From Barnesiella merdipullorum (GTDB taxonomy: Bacteria > Bacteroidota > Bacteroidia > Bacteroidales > Barnesiellaceae), in the NCBI GenBank assembly GCA_019116365.1, contig DXBT01000030.1:1-64000 (forward strand): a stretch of DNA of 64,000 nucleotides, given 5' to 3'. How positions within the stretch are numbered: the first letter of the stretch is position 1; every line of letters starts with the position of its first letter. A program made the position numbers and the translations under genes. Below the pieces are notes generated by a model, which saw only the letters and a program-made list of their open reading frames with translations, did not search any database and had not been told where the DNA came from. Positions 1 through 8,786 of the stretch are shown one piece after another.

Positions 1-169
1 TAATTTTGTATTTCAAATTGGGAAACTTTGAAAAATGTTGATAATTAAAAATGATATTATTTGTGTATATAGAATGTTTTGTGTAAACTTGCACTGTAAA
101 TCTTTTCTTCAAAAAATCTTTGCTTAGGGAATTAACTTATTAATATAAACAGAAAAACATTTTACTCTT

Positions 170-2701
170 GTGGAACCAACGATTTATACTTATGACGAAG
201 CCTACAAAGCATCGTTGGAGTATTTTAAAGGTGATGAGCTGGCTGCCCGTGTATGGGTCAACAAATACGCTCTGAAAGATTCGTATGGGAATATCTATGA
301 AAAGACTCCCGACGACATGCATTGGCGCATCGCCAATGAGATTGCTCGCATAGAGCAGAAGTATCCCAATCCGTTTTCGTCGCAAGAGCTGTTCGATTTG
401 ATGAAATCGTTCCGCTACATTGTGCCGCAAGGGAGTCCCATGAGCGGTATCGGTAACAACTACCAGATCGGTTCGCTCTCCAACTGTTTTGTGATTGGTC
501 TCGACGGTGCTCCCGATTCATACGGAGGTATCATTAAAATTGACGAGGAACAAGTACAGCTGATGAAACGTCGCGGTGGAGTAGGGCATGACCTGTCGCA
601 CATCCGCCCCAAGGGTTCACCCGTGAAGAACTCGGCCCTCACCTCTACGGGGTTGGTTCCGTTTATGGAGCGTTACTCCAACTCGACCCGTGAGGTGGCA
701 CAAGATGGTCGCCGCGGAGCCTTGATGTTGTCGGTATCGATCAAGCATCCCGACTCCGAGTCGTTTATCGATGCCAAAATGGTCGAAGGCCGGGTAACGG
801 GCGCCAATGTTTCGGTAAAAATTCACGACGATTTCATGGAAGCTGCCATCGACGGCAAGCCCTATGTACAACAATATCCCATCGACTCGCCCGATCCCAA
901 GGTGACCAAGACGGTCGATGCACGAGCTATATGGAAAAAAATCGTGCACAACGCCTGGAAATCGGCCGAACCCGGAGTTCTCTTTTGGGATACTATCATC
1001 AGAGAGTCGGTTCCCGACTGCTACGCCGACCTGGGTTTCAAGACCGTATCGACCAACCCCTGTGGCGAGATACCTCTTTGTCCCTACGACAGTTGCCGTC
1101 TGTTGGCCATCAACCTCTACTCCTATGTAGTAAATCCGTTTACCCCCGAGGCCTATTTCGACTTTGACCTCTTCCGCAAACATGTGATGCTGGCACAACG
1201 CATCATGGACGACATTATCGACCTCGAGATGGAGAAGATCGACAAGATTATCGAGAAAATCAAGTCCGACCCCGAGACCGACGAGGTGAAGAGCACCGAA
1301 CTCAACTTGTGGTACAAGATACAGAAACGCACCCTGCAAGGTCGTCGTACCGGCGTGGGAACGACCGCCGAGGGCGATATGATAGCCGCTATGGGATTCC
1401 GTTACGGGACCGAAGAGGCCACCGACTTCTCCGAGAAGGTACATCGGGCTTTGGCTTTGGCCGCATATCGTTCGTCGGTTATGATGGCCAAGGAGCGTGG
1501 CGCATTCTCGATTTACGACGCCGACCGAGAGGTCAACAATCCTTTCATCAAACGATTGAAGGGCGAAGACGAAGAGCTCTACAACGACATGTGCAAGTAT
1601 GGTCGTCGCAACATTGCCTGCTTGACGATTGCTCCCACGGGCACCACGAGTTTGATGACACAGACGACCTCGGGTATCGAGCCGGTGTTCATGCCGGTCT
1701 ATCGTCGTCGTCGCAAAGTGAACCCCAACGATCCTGCCGTGCATATCGACTATGTCGATGAGACGGGCGACGCTTTTGAAGAGTATGTCGTTTATCATCA
1801 TAAATTCATCACCTGGATGCAGGTCAACGGCATTGAGGTGAAAGAGAACTATACCCAGGAGGAGGTCGATGCCCTCGTAGCCCGGTCGCCCTATTACAAG
1901 GCTACGGCCAACGATATCGACTGGCTGCAGAAGGTGCGCATGCAGGGCCGAATCCAGAAGTGGGTCGATCACTCGATAAGCGTGACCATCAACCTCCCCT
2001 CCGATGTAAGCGAAGAGATGGTAGGTGAACTCTATGTCGAAGCTTGGCGTTCGGGTTGCAAGGGATGCACGGTCTATCGCGACGGTTCCCGCTCGGGTGT
2101 GCTCATCTCGGCCAAGAAAGAAGAGAAGAAACCCGTTGTTCCTGCACAAGCCGAAACATTGGTACGCCCCATCGAGTTGGAGGCCGATGTGGTTCGCTTC
2201 CAGAACAACAAGGAGAAATGGATTGCCTTTGTGGGCTTGAAAGATGGTAAACCCTACGAGATATTTACCGGTCTTGCCGACGACGACGACGGTATCTTCT
2301 GTCCCAAGAATGTGGTGAAAGGTAAGATCGTGAAGGCCGTGAACCCCGATGGGACGAAACGCTACGACTTCCAGTTCTCCAACAAACGTGGATACAAGAC
2401 GACAATCGAAGGCCTCTCCGACAAGTTCAATCCCGAGTATTGGAACTATGCCAAACTCATCTCGGGTGTGCTTCGTTACGGTATGCCCATCCCGCAAGTG
2501 CTCAAGCTGGTATCGAGTCTCGAGCTCGACAGCCAGTCGATCAACAGCTGGAAAAACGGTGTGGAACGTGCCTTGAAGAAATACCTGCCCAATGGTACTA
2601 AGGCCAGCGGACAAACCTGTCCCAACTGTGGCAACGAGACGCTCATCTATCAAGAGGGGTGCCTCATCTGTACCTCGTGCGGTACTTCGCGTTGTGGATA
2701 A
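170..2701 (+). CDS. nrdJ: Adenosylcobalamin-dependent (class II) ribonucleotide reductase
   Basis: This cytoplasmic enzyme reduces ribonucleotides to deoxyribonucleotides using a B12-generated thiyl radical, so it works with or without oxygen. The 843-residue protein shows the class II core: the SNCFV segment with Cys106 (redox-active cysteine position) and the finger-loop motif NPCGE with the radical Cys298, Asn296 and Glu300. The APTGTTS phosphate-binding loop follows near residue 489. The C-terminus carries a cysteine-rich tail (CPNCG and CTSCG, last 30 residues) that probably re-reduces the active site or binds zinc. The start is a GTG at 170; no in-frame ATG lies upstream. The 169 bases before it are AT-rich and I see no cobalamin riboswitch or clear NrdR box in them. 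A strong hairpin follows the stop. No nrdAB or nrdDG lies nearby. The family call is very secure. Confidence 0.96.
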   Translation: MEPTIYTYDEAYKASLEYFKGDELAARVWVNKYALKDSYGNIYEKTPDDMHWRIANEIARIEQKYPNPFSSQELFDLMKSFRYIVPQGSPMSGIGNNYQIGSLSNCFVIGLDGAPDSYGGIIKIDEEQVQLMKRRGGVGHDLSHIRPKGSPVKNSALTSTGLVPFMERYSNSTREVAQDGRRGALMLSVSIKHPDSESFIDAKMVEGRVTGANVSVKIHDDFMEAAIDGKPYVQQYPIDSPDPKVTKTVDARAIWKKIVHNAWKSAEPGVLFWDTIIRESVPDCYADLGFKTVSTNPCGEIPLCPYDSCRLLAINLYSYVVNPFTPEAYFDFDLFRKHVMLAQRIMDDIIDLEMEKIDKIIEKIKSDPETDEVKSTELNLWYKIQKRTLQGRRTGVGTTAEGDMIAAMGFRYGTEEATDFSEKVHRALALAAYRSSVMMAKERGAFSIYDADREVNNPFIKRLKGEDEELYNDMCKYGRRNIACLTIAPTGTTSLMTQTTSGIEPVFMPVYRRRRKVNPNDPAVHIDYVDETGDAFEEYVVYHHKFITWMQVNGIEVKENYTQEEVDALVARSPYYKATANDIDWLQKVRMQGRIQKWVDHSISVTINLPSDVSEEMVGELYVEAWRSGCKGCTVYRDGSRSGVLISAKKEEKKPVVPAQAETLVRPIELEADVVRFQNNKEKWIAFVGLKDGKPYEIFTGLADDDDGIFCPKNVVKGKIVKAVNPDGTKRYDFQFSNKRGYKTTIEGLSDKFNPEYWNYAKLISGVLRYGMPIPQVLKLVSSLELDSQSINSWKNGVERALKKYLPNGTKASGQTCPNCGNETLIYQEGCLICTSCGTSRCG

Positions 2702-2735
2702 TAATTTGGTTACAACGATAAGAAATGAAAGTCCC

Positions 2736-2772
2736 GGGGGCGAGTTCTTTACAGAGCTCGCCCCCGAGTGTT
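2736..2772 (+). terminator. Rho-independent terminator after nrdJ
   Basis: A GC-rich hairpin (GGGGGCGAG against CTCGCCCCC, extended by three more pairs including a G-U) is followed by GTGTTTTATC. It lies 35 bases after the nrdJ stop. The T-run is short, so confidence is moderate. Confidence 0.7.
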
Positions 2773-2903
2773 TTATCCCTGTACCACGACTACCTCGGGG
2801 CGATAGGGTTATTTCAGTTGTTTTTGGAAGATGATAGGTATTTTTGAGCTGCATACCAACAATAAATGAGCCGTAAACTAACGTATGCCCGGTGTTCATG
2901 TCT

Positions 2904-2911
2904 TAGTTTTG
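2904..2911 (+). promoter_or_regulatory. -7 promoter element of the flavin reductase cluster
   Basis: TAGTTTTG matches the Bacteroidales -7 consensus TAnnTTTG. No good -33 TTTG is visible. Transcription would begin near 2918, so an upstream in-frame ATG at 2885 would not be transcribed. This supports the ATG at 2948 as the start of the next gene. Confidence 0.55.
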
Positions 2912-2947
2912 CAACCGAAACACAAATCCTTAAAACGTAGATCAACG

Positions 2948-3511
2948 ATGAAAAAGAACATTGGAAATGCATTGGCATTATATCCCACCCCCGTGGTAGT
3001 GGTGGGTGCCCGGGTCAATGGGAAAGCCTCGTGGACCCTGGTTGCACATGTAGGTATTGTTGCACACGACAGGTTGCTCGTCAGTCTGTATGGGGCTCAC
3101 TATATAAATTCGGGAATCAAAGAGAGTCGTCGGTTGTCGGTAAACATAGTTACCGAAGCGCTATTGCCCAAAGCCGACTATTGCGGAATCGTTTCGGGAA
3201 ACAAGACCGATAAGAGCCTTCTGTTCAATTGTGTAGAGGGTGAAGATGGAACGCCTATGGTGGGCGAGTCGCCCTTGACCATGGAGTGTCGAGTCGAGGA
3301 TATCTATGAGTGCAACGGTTTTGAGAACTTTATTTGCAGTATCTCCAATACCTATGCCGACGATTGCGTGCTCGGCGAGAATGGCAAACTCGACTACAAC
3401 CGACTCAAACCGGTACTTTTCGAGTTTCCCACCTATCAATATTTGCGCACGGGCAGTGTCATAGGGCATTGTACCGATGCCGGTAAAGAGTACAAAGAGC
3501 ATCAGTCATAG
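2948..3511 (+). CDS. Flavin reductase-like domain protein
   Basis: The 187-residue protein belongs to the flavin reductase-like (FMN-binding split-barrel) family. Members either reduce free flavin with NAD(P)H or bind FMN as a small flavoprotein. The N-terminal strand with the conserved proline-rich turn (ALYPTPVVVVGA) and the central segment with SVNIV fit the family. The length is typical. An in-frame ATG exists 63 bases upstream, but it precedes the likely promoter and adds a non-conserved extension, so I chose 2948. The stop lies 2 bases before the next gene, so the two are co-transcribed with the exported amidohydrolase. The substrate is unknown. Confidence 0.85.
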   Translation: MKKNIGNALALYPTPVVVVGARVNGKASWTLVAHVGIVAHDRLLVSLYGAHYINSGIKESRRLSVNIVTEALLPKADYCGIVSGNKTDKSLLFNCVEGEDGTPMVGESPLTMECRVEDIYECNGFENFICSISNTYADDCVLGENGKLDYNRLKPVLFEFPTYQYLRTGSVIGHCTDAGKEYKEHQS

Positions 3512-3513
3512 AT

Positions 3514-4914
3514 ATGAAACGATTTACATTTTTCTTTTTAGCAATGATGAGTAGTAGTTTGGCCGGTATGGCACGTGGGGTGGTAGATGTGCATAGTCAC
3601 AATATACCCCCTTTCTATCGGGAGGTAATCGAGCAACTCGATGCTGCCAGGGAGGAGGGATTTCCGTTGCCGGCATGGGATGTCGATTCGCATCTGTCAT
3701 TCATGGACAGTGCCGGTATCGAGTGTTCGGTGCTCACGATGCCCGCACCGCAGCCCTATTTCGGCGACGGCGACGAGTGTAGGCGAGTCGTGCGGCTGTA
3801 CAACGAGTATGGGGCTCGGTTGAAGTCGGCCCACCCCGACCGGTTTCGGTTTTGTGCATCGCTACCTTTGCCCGATGTCGATGCCGCTGTGGCCGAGGCT
3901 GTCTATGCTCTCGACACCTTGGGCGCCGATGGGGTGAAACTGGCTACCAACAGTCGGGGACAATACCTGGGCGACGAGGCCCTCGACCCCTTGATGGAGG
4001 TGTTGAATAGCCGGAACGCCGTGATTGTTCTCCATCCGCACAGGCCCGTGCCGGTGAACGATTCGCTGGTTGCCACCCTTCCGCTGGCAGTCTATGAATA
4101 TCCGGCCGAGACAACACGGGCTCTGCTGAATCTTTTGGCCCGTAACATACCGGTGCGCTATCCCAACCTCAAGTTCGTTGTGCCGCATTGCGGTTCGTTT
4201 CTGCCGCTGGCCTTGCCTCGTCTGAAAGCGTTGCTTCCGGCCTTGCAGGCTAAGGGACTGATTGGCGATATCGATTTCAAATCCAATCTCTCGCGACTCT
4301 ATTACGACTTGGCAGGAGCCGCTTCGCCCACGGTTATACGCACCATGCTCACCATTACGACTCCCGATCATATTCTCTATGGCTCGGACTATCCCTATCA
4401 GCCGGCTTCTCGGTTGGCTCAAAATTTGCAACAGTTGTCGGCAGCATTGGATACCGACAGGGATCTGGCCCCTTACAAGGCGATGTTTTTGAGTGAAAAT
4501 GGAGCCCGCCTCTTTTCCTTGCCCTCGACCAATCGCGAGGACTCTGTGGTCGTGCCGGCTGTTGCCGAAGCCGATACCGGCATGTTGGTACGCATCTCCG
4601 AGATAGAAATCTACCCCGAGTATCGGGATGCCTATCTGTCGGTCGCCATGGAGGTGGGGGCCACCTCGGTGCGTGAAGAACCGGGCGTGATAGCCATATA
4701 CCCCATGATACAGCAGCGCGACTCTTGCCAGGTGCGCATCCTGGAGATTTATGCCAATGACGAGGCCTATCGTCATCACCTCACGACCCCGCACTTCATC
4801 ACTTACAAACAGGGCACACTGCACATGGTCAAGTCGCTCGATTTGGTCGATATGATACCCATGAATCCGGCGGCCATGCCAGCAATATTTCTCAAGATGA
4901 AAGGCGATAAGTGA
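3514..4914 (+). CDS. Exported amidohydrolase fused to an antibiotic-biosynthesis-monooxygenase (ABM) domain
   Basis: The 466-residue protein has a signal peptide (about residues 1-21, ending SLAGMARG). An amidohydrolase-2 TIM barrel of the ACMSD type follows (about 22-335). Visible metal ligands are the DVHSH motif after the first strand, VVPHCG with its histidine, and the GSDYP motif with the late catalytic aspartate. Residues about 350-450 form a second domain resembling the dimeric alpha+beta barrel of ABM/YgiN-type quinol monooxygenases (begins MLVRISEIEIYPEY, contains EEPGVIAIYP). Amidohydrolase-2 enzymes hydrolyse or decarboxylate carbon rings and amides, and ABM domains oxidise small aromatics, so an aromatic substrate in the periplasm is a plausible inference. 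It sits 2 bases after the flavin reductase gene and just before an AraC regulator. Confidence 0.85.
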   Translation: MKRFTFFFLAMMSSSLAGMARGVVDVHSHNIPPFYREVIEQLDAAREEGFPLPAWDVDSHLSFMDSAGIECSVLTMPAPQPYFGDGDECRRVVRLYNEYGARLKSAHPDRFRFCASLPLPDVDAAVAEAVYALDTLGADGVKLATNSRGQYLGDEALDPLMEVLNSRNAVIVLHPHRPVPVNDSLVATLPLAVYEYPAETTRALLNLLARNIPVRYPNLKFVVPHCGSFLPLALPRLKALLPALQAKGLIGDIDFKSNLSRLYYDLAGAASPTVIRTMLTITTPDHILYGSDYPYQPASRLAQNLQQLSAALDTDRDLAPYKAMFLSENGARLFSLPSTNREDSVVVPAVAEADTGMLVRISEIEIYPEYRDAYLSVAMEVGATSVREEPGVIAIYPMIQQRDSCQVRILEIYANDEAYRHHLTTPHFITYKQGTLHMVKSLDLVDMIPMNPAAMPAIFLKMKGDK

Positions 4915-4925
4915 TTGTTGCATAT

Positions 4926-4933
4926 TATCTTTG
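4926..4933 (+). promoter_or_regulatory. Possible -7 element before the AraC gene
   Basis: TATCTTTG matches TAnnTTTG immediately after the amidohydrolase stop. Its predicted start site (about 4940) falls on the first ATG of the AraC gene, so if used it would favour the second ATG at 4950. Without a -33 match it may be chance. Confidence 0.35.
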
Positions 4934-4937
4934 TGCT

Positions 4938-5801
4938 ATGAACGAAAGGATGGAAAACCTGGTCAACTATGAGGATATTCTGCTGAGTTGCAGTATTCCG
5001 CACGACATGCACGTGGAGCATCGCATGCCGGCTCACTCCATCATATATGTGCGCTCGGGCAAGTTGGTCATTGCCGGGCGAGAACAGGTCGATGAGGTCG
5101 CAGCCGGTCAGTATGTGTTTATTCGTCGCGACTGCTCCATCGATGTTACCAAGGTCCCGGTCGGGGGAGATCCCTATCGGGGCATCAACTTTACCCTCCC
5201 GCGCAAGGAGTTGAAAGAGTATTACAATCGCATCGCCGGCTCCTGTAAGAAGATGCGCGGCATAGCCCCGATAGAAAAGACGGTGAATATTTTGCCGCAG
5301 ACGGTTGCTCTGAAGAGCCTTTTCGACTCATTTCTGCCCTATACCGATAGTCATGAGATGCCCACTCACGAGTGGTTGCAGTTGAAAGTGAGTGAGGCTA
5401 TCATGGCCCTGCTGGCCATAGATTCTCGGTTTTATCCCACTTTGTTCGACTTTAACGAAGTGTGGAAAATCGACCTCATGGAGTTTATGGAGAACAACTA
5501 TACCGAGGACCTCTCTCTCGGAGAGTTTGCCTCTTATACCGGGCGGAGTTTGGCTACATTCAAGCGCGATTTTGCCAAAATAAGTACCCTCTCGCCTCAG
5601 CGGTGGATTACCGAGCGACGACTGGAAACAGCCAAAAGTTTGTTGCTGGCCGGGGATGTATCGGCACAGGATGTCTGTTATCGGGTTGGGTTCAAAAATC
5701 GGTCGCACTTTTCGCAAGCCTTCAAAAAGCAATATGGCTATTCACCGGTCAATTATCTGAAACGGGTTCGCGATACGACATGGCGAGTAGAAAACGATTG
5801 A
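4938..5801 (+). CDS. AraC-family transcriptional regulator
   Basis: The 287-residue protein has an N-terminal cupin-like sensing region (about 1-150) and a C-terminal double helix-turn-helix of the AraC/XylS type (about 180-280). The second helix-turn-helix includes DVCYRVGFKNRSHFSQAFKK, a clear AraC signature, followed by YGYSPVNY. A GTG overlapping the amidohydrolase stop (4911) could extend the protein by 9 residues, but the ATG at 4938 is the more natural start; another ATG lies at 4950. It probably controls the flavin reductase-amidohydrolase pair just upstream, an inference from position only. Confidence 0.9.
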   Translation: MNERMENLVNYEDILLSCSIPHDMHVEHRMPAHSIIYVRSGKLVIAGREQVDEVAAGQYVFIRRDCSIDVTKVPVGGDPYRGINFTLPRKELKEYYNRIAGSCKKMRGIAPIEKTVNILPQTVALKSLFDSFLPYTDSHEMPTHEWLQLKVSEAIMALLAIDSRFYPTLFDFNEVWKIDLMEFMENNYTEDLSLGEFASYTGRSLATFKRDFAKISTLSPQRWITERRLETAKSLLLAGDVSAQDVCYRVGFKNRSHFSQAFKKQYGYSPVNYLKRVRDTTWRVEND

Positions 5802-5968
5802 CCTCACCGGCGATGGGGCAGAGTCTCTTGTATGATGTCTGTCCCACATCCGTTTTTTTTAGGGTAAGACCGCGTTTTTTTTCGCGAAAAAGCGAGTTCA
5901 CGTTGGTCGGTTTCTCTGTAAAGTTTTCTATCTTTAGGACTCCAATTTTACAATAAAAGAGGATAACA

Positions 5969-8653
5969 ATGAAAATAACGTTTGAGATATATTACCACAC
6001 CCGTTGGGGCGAATCGCTCATGCTCTCGGGTGGAACCGAACAACTGGGAGCGGGAGACGAAAGCCGGGCCGTGGTAATGGACTATAAAGGAGACGGGCTG
6101 TGGAGCTACACGATCGAGGTACCCGCCACGATAGCCGCTTTTGAGTATCGATATCTGGTGAAGTCGGGCGATGAGGTACGCCGGGAGTGGAATCGTCCCC
6201 ATCGTTTTGAACCGGGCAAGAAGGCGGCCGAATATCGGCTGCTCGACAGTTGGCGCGATTGCCCCGATGATCTGCCGTTCTATTCATCGGCCTTCACGCA
6301 GGGCATTTTCTTTCGCCAGCATCCCCAGCCACAACCCGGGGTACCGGCTGCCGGTACCATCACCTTCAAGGTATTTGCACCGCAACTGCGACCCAACGAG
6401 CAGTTGCTCCTGGTAGGCAGTTCGCCCGCTTTGGGCAACTGGGATCCCATGCAGGCACCGGTCCTCGACGATACCGATTTCCCCGAGTGGCACATCACCC
6501 TCGATGCCGCCCAGGTAGAAATACCCTTTGAATACAAGTTTGTGGTAGTGCGTTCTCATCCGCGCGAGGTCGTGGCTTGGGAAACGGGTGCGAATCGGGT
6601 GTGTGGCGAATCGATGCAACCCCATTCGTCGGCCGTTGTCATTTCGGATCTTCGTTTCAACGGAGCCGAGCAACCCTGGAAAGGGGCCGGCACGGCCATT
6701 CCCGTATTCTCGTTGCGCACCGACTATGGATTTGGCACGGGCGAGTTTCTCGACCTGAAATATCTGGTCGATTGGGCTTTGCGCACCGGGCAGTCATTCA
6801 TTCAGTTGTTGCCGGTCAATGATACAACTTTCACCGGAGGTTGGTGGGATTCCTATCCCTACAATGCCAATTCGACTTTTGCGTTACATCCGCAATACCT
6901 GCGCCTGTCGGAGGTCGGGCGGCTGAGCAACGAGGCCGAGCAGGCGCGTTTCGATACCTTGCAGAAGGAACTGAACCTGCTGGCCGATGTCGATTACGAG
7001 CGGGTGAACCGGGCCAAGATGGAGTATCTGCACCTCCTCTTCGACGAGCAGGGCGACGATACTCTCTCGAGCGAAGGATTCAAGACCTTTTTCAAAGAGA
7101 ATAAGTTTTGGCTGCAGCCCTATGCGGCATTTTGCAGCTTGAGAGACCGTTTCGGGACAGCCGATTTTACTCGTTGGGGCGAGTTTGCCAGCTACGACGA
7201 GTCGATGATTGCCGACTATTGTGCCGTGTGGAGTCCCTGGAACCGGTCGGTAGCCTTTTACTATTACATACAGTATCACCTGCATCTGCAACTCTCCGAT
7301 GTGCGCGACTATGCCCATCGGGCCGGTGTGGTGCTGAAGGGCGATATCCCCATCGGCATCAGTCGCAACAGTGTCGATGCCTGGGTCAACCCCGACCTCT
7401 TCCGCATGAATTGCCAGGCGGGAGCTCCCCCCGACGATTTCTCGATCGAGGGGCAAAACTGGGGCTTCCCCACCTACGACTGGGAGGTGATGGCTCGCGA
7501 CGGTTATGCCTGGTGGAAAGCTCGGTTGCGGCATATGTCTATCTATTTCGATGCTTATCGCATAGATCACATTTTGGGCTTCTTCCGCATTTGGGAGATT
7601 CCGCTCGATGCCGTTCATGGCCTGTTGGGGCACTTCCATTCGGCCATGCCTCTCTCGCCCGACGAGCTGGCAAGCAAGGGATTTCACTTCGATGCCTCGT
7701 GGCAGACGGTACCTTACATTCGGGAGGAGTCGCTGCACGATATCTTCGGCCCCTATACCGACGAGGTGAAGATGCGCTTCCTGGTCAACAAGGGAAACGG
7801 GCGCTGGGACTTGAATGTGATGATGAACACCCAGCGCAAGGTGGCCGATTACTTCTCGGGTGCCGACGACGAGATGAATATCTTGATACGCGACGGGCTG
7901 CTGAAGTTGCTCGACGAGGTGCTCTTCCTCGAAGATCCCGACATGCCCGGCTATTATCATCCTCGTATTCTGGGCAATCGCACCCAGGCCTACCAGGCGC
8001 TCGATGCCGACCAGAAGGCCAGTTTCGACCGGCTGTACGAAGATTTCTTCTACTGGCGGCACAACGATTTCTGGAAAGCCGAGGCCCTGCGCAAACTGCC
8101 TGCACTTGTGGAATCGACCGACATGCTGGTATGCGGCGAAGACTTGGGTATGATACCCGGCTGTGTGCCCGAGGTGATGCAGCAGTTGCAGATTCTCTCG
8201 CTCGAGATACAGCGCATGCCCAAGGAGTGGAATTGTGAGTTTGGCGATGTGAGCCGTTACCCGGTGCGGTCGGTATGTACCACTTCGACCCACGACATGT
8301 CGGGGATAAGAAGCTGGTGGCAAGAGGACCCGGCCCGCACGCAACGCTACTTCAACGAGGTGCTGGGTGAGGCAGGCGAAGCCCCGGCCACTTGCGAACC
8401 GTGGATTTGCGAGCGCATTGTGGCCCTCAATCTCTCGGCCCCTTCGATGCTGGCTATTCTTCCTCTGCAAGACTGGCTTTCGATTGATGGCCGTCTGCGA
8501 CGCAAGAATCCCGACGAGGAGCGCATCAATATTCCGTCGTGTCCGCACCACTATTGGCGCTATCGCATGCACTTGTCGATAGAGCAGCTGCTGGCCGAGG
8601 GCGAATTCAATACCCGCTTGCGGGAGTTGATTGCACGCAGTGGCAGGGAGTAG
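5969..8653 (+). CDS. malQ: 4-alpha-glucanotransferase with two N-terminal CBM20 starch-binding domains (GH77, DPE2-like)
   Basis: This enzyme transfers alpha-1,4-glucan segments, feeding maltose and maltodextrin into glycogen or glucose metabolism. Its 894 residues are far longer than a plain MalQ. Two CBM20 domains occupy about 1-100 and 125-225 (the second with LVGSSPALGNWDP). The GH77 barrel starts near 235 and carries the family's catalytic set: the nucleophile Asp533 in YRIDH, the general acid Glu724 in CGEDLG and the third acid Asp776 in STHDM. The same arrangement is known for plant DPE2 and Bacteroidetes homologues. There is no signal peptide, so it is cytoplasmic. It stands alone between an AraC gene and a convergent cysK, with a strong shared terminator at its end. 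A weak promoter-like TATCTTTA lies about 40 bases before the start. Confidence 0.95.
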   Translation: MKITFEIYYHTRWGESLMLSGGTEQLGAGDESRAVVMDYKGDGLWSYTIEVPATIAAFEYRYLVKSGDEVRREWNRPHRFEPGKKAAEYRLLDSWRDCPDDLPFYSSAFTQGIFFRQHPQPQPGVPAAGTITFKVFAPQLRPNEQLLLVGSSPALGNWDPMQAPVLDDTDFPEWHITLDAAQVEIPFEYKFVVVRSHPREVVAWETGANRVCGESMQPHSSAVVISDLRFNGAEQPWKGAGTAIPVFSLRTDYGFGTGEFLDLKYLVDWALRTGQSFIQLLPVNDTTFTGGWWDSYPYNANSTFALHPQYLRLSEVGRLSNEAEQARFDTLQKELNLLADVDYERVNRAKMEYLHLLFDEQGDDTLSSEGFKTFFKENKFWLQPYAAFCSLRDRFGTADFTRWGEFASYDESMIADYCAVWSPWNRSVAFYYYIQYHLHLQLSDVRDYAHRAGVVLKGDIPIGISRNSVDAWVNPDLFRMNCQAGAPPDDFSIEGQNWGFPTYDWEVMARDGYAWWKARLRHMSIYFDAYRIDHILGFFRIWEIPLDAVHGLLGHFHSAMPLSPDELASKGFHFDASWQTVPYIREESLHDIFGPYTDEVKMRFLVNKGNGRWDLNVMMNTQRKVADYFSGADDEMNILIRDGLLKLLDEVLFLEDPDMPGYYHPRILGNRTQAYQALDADQKASFDRLYEDFFYWRHNDFWKAEALRKLPALVESTDMLVCGEDLGMIPGCVPEVMQQLQILSLEIQRMPKEWNCEFGDVSRYPVRSVCTTSTHDMSGIRSWWQEDPARTQRYFNEVLGEAGEAPATCEPWICERIVALNLSAPSMLAILPLQDWLSIDGRLRRKNPDEERINIPSCPHHYWRYRMHLSIEQLLAEGEFNTRLRELIARSGRE

Positions 8654-8713
8654 AAGGTAGTTTTTTATTCGCCACTCGGGAGAAGTCTCTTTCAATCTCT
8701 CGGGACGTCAGAT

Positions 8714-8758
8714 ACAGAGAGCCCCCGGCAAACAAACTGTTTGCCGGGGGCTCTCTGT
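8714..8758. terminator. Bidirectional terminator between malQ and cysK
   Basis: A perfect 20-bp inverted repeat (8714-8733 against 8739-8758; arm contains GAGCCCCCGGC) with a 5-base loop sits between the two convergent genes. T-runs are short on both sides, but the stem is exceptionally strong. Confidence 0.85.
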
Positions 8759-8786
8759 TATGGTACGACTCTCACGAAGAGTAGCC

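Noticed and set aside
1..169. B12 riboswitch or NrdR box upstream of nrdJ
   Set aside because: None of the conserved cobalamin riboswitch blocks occur, and the AT-rich GTGTATATAG segment does not form a convincing pair of NrdR boxes.
617..2899. A 760-codon open frame antisense to nrdJ
   Set aside because: It mirrors a fully supported gene. The protein has no recognisable domain and its length follows from the GC-rich third codon positions of nrdJ.
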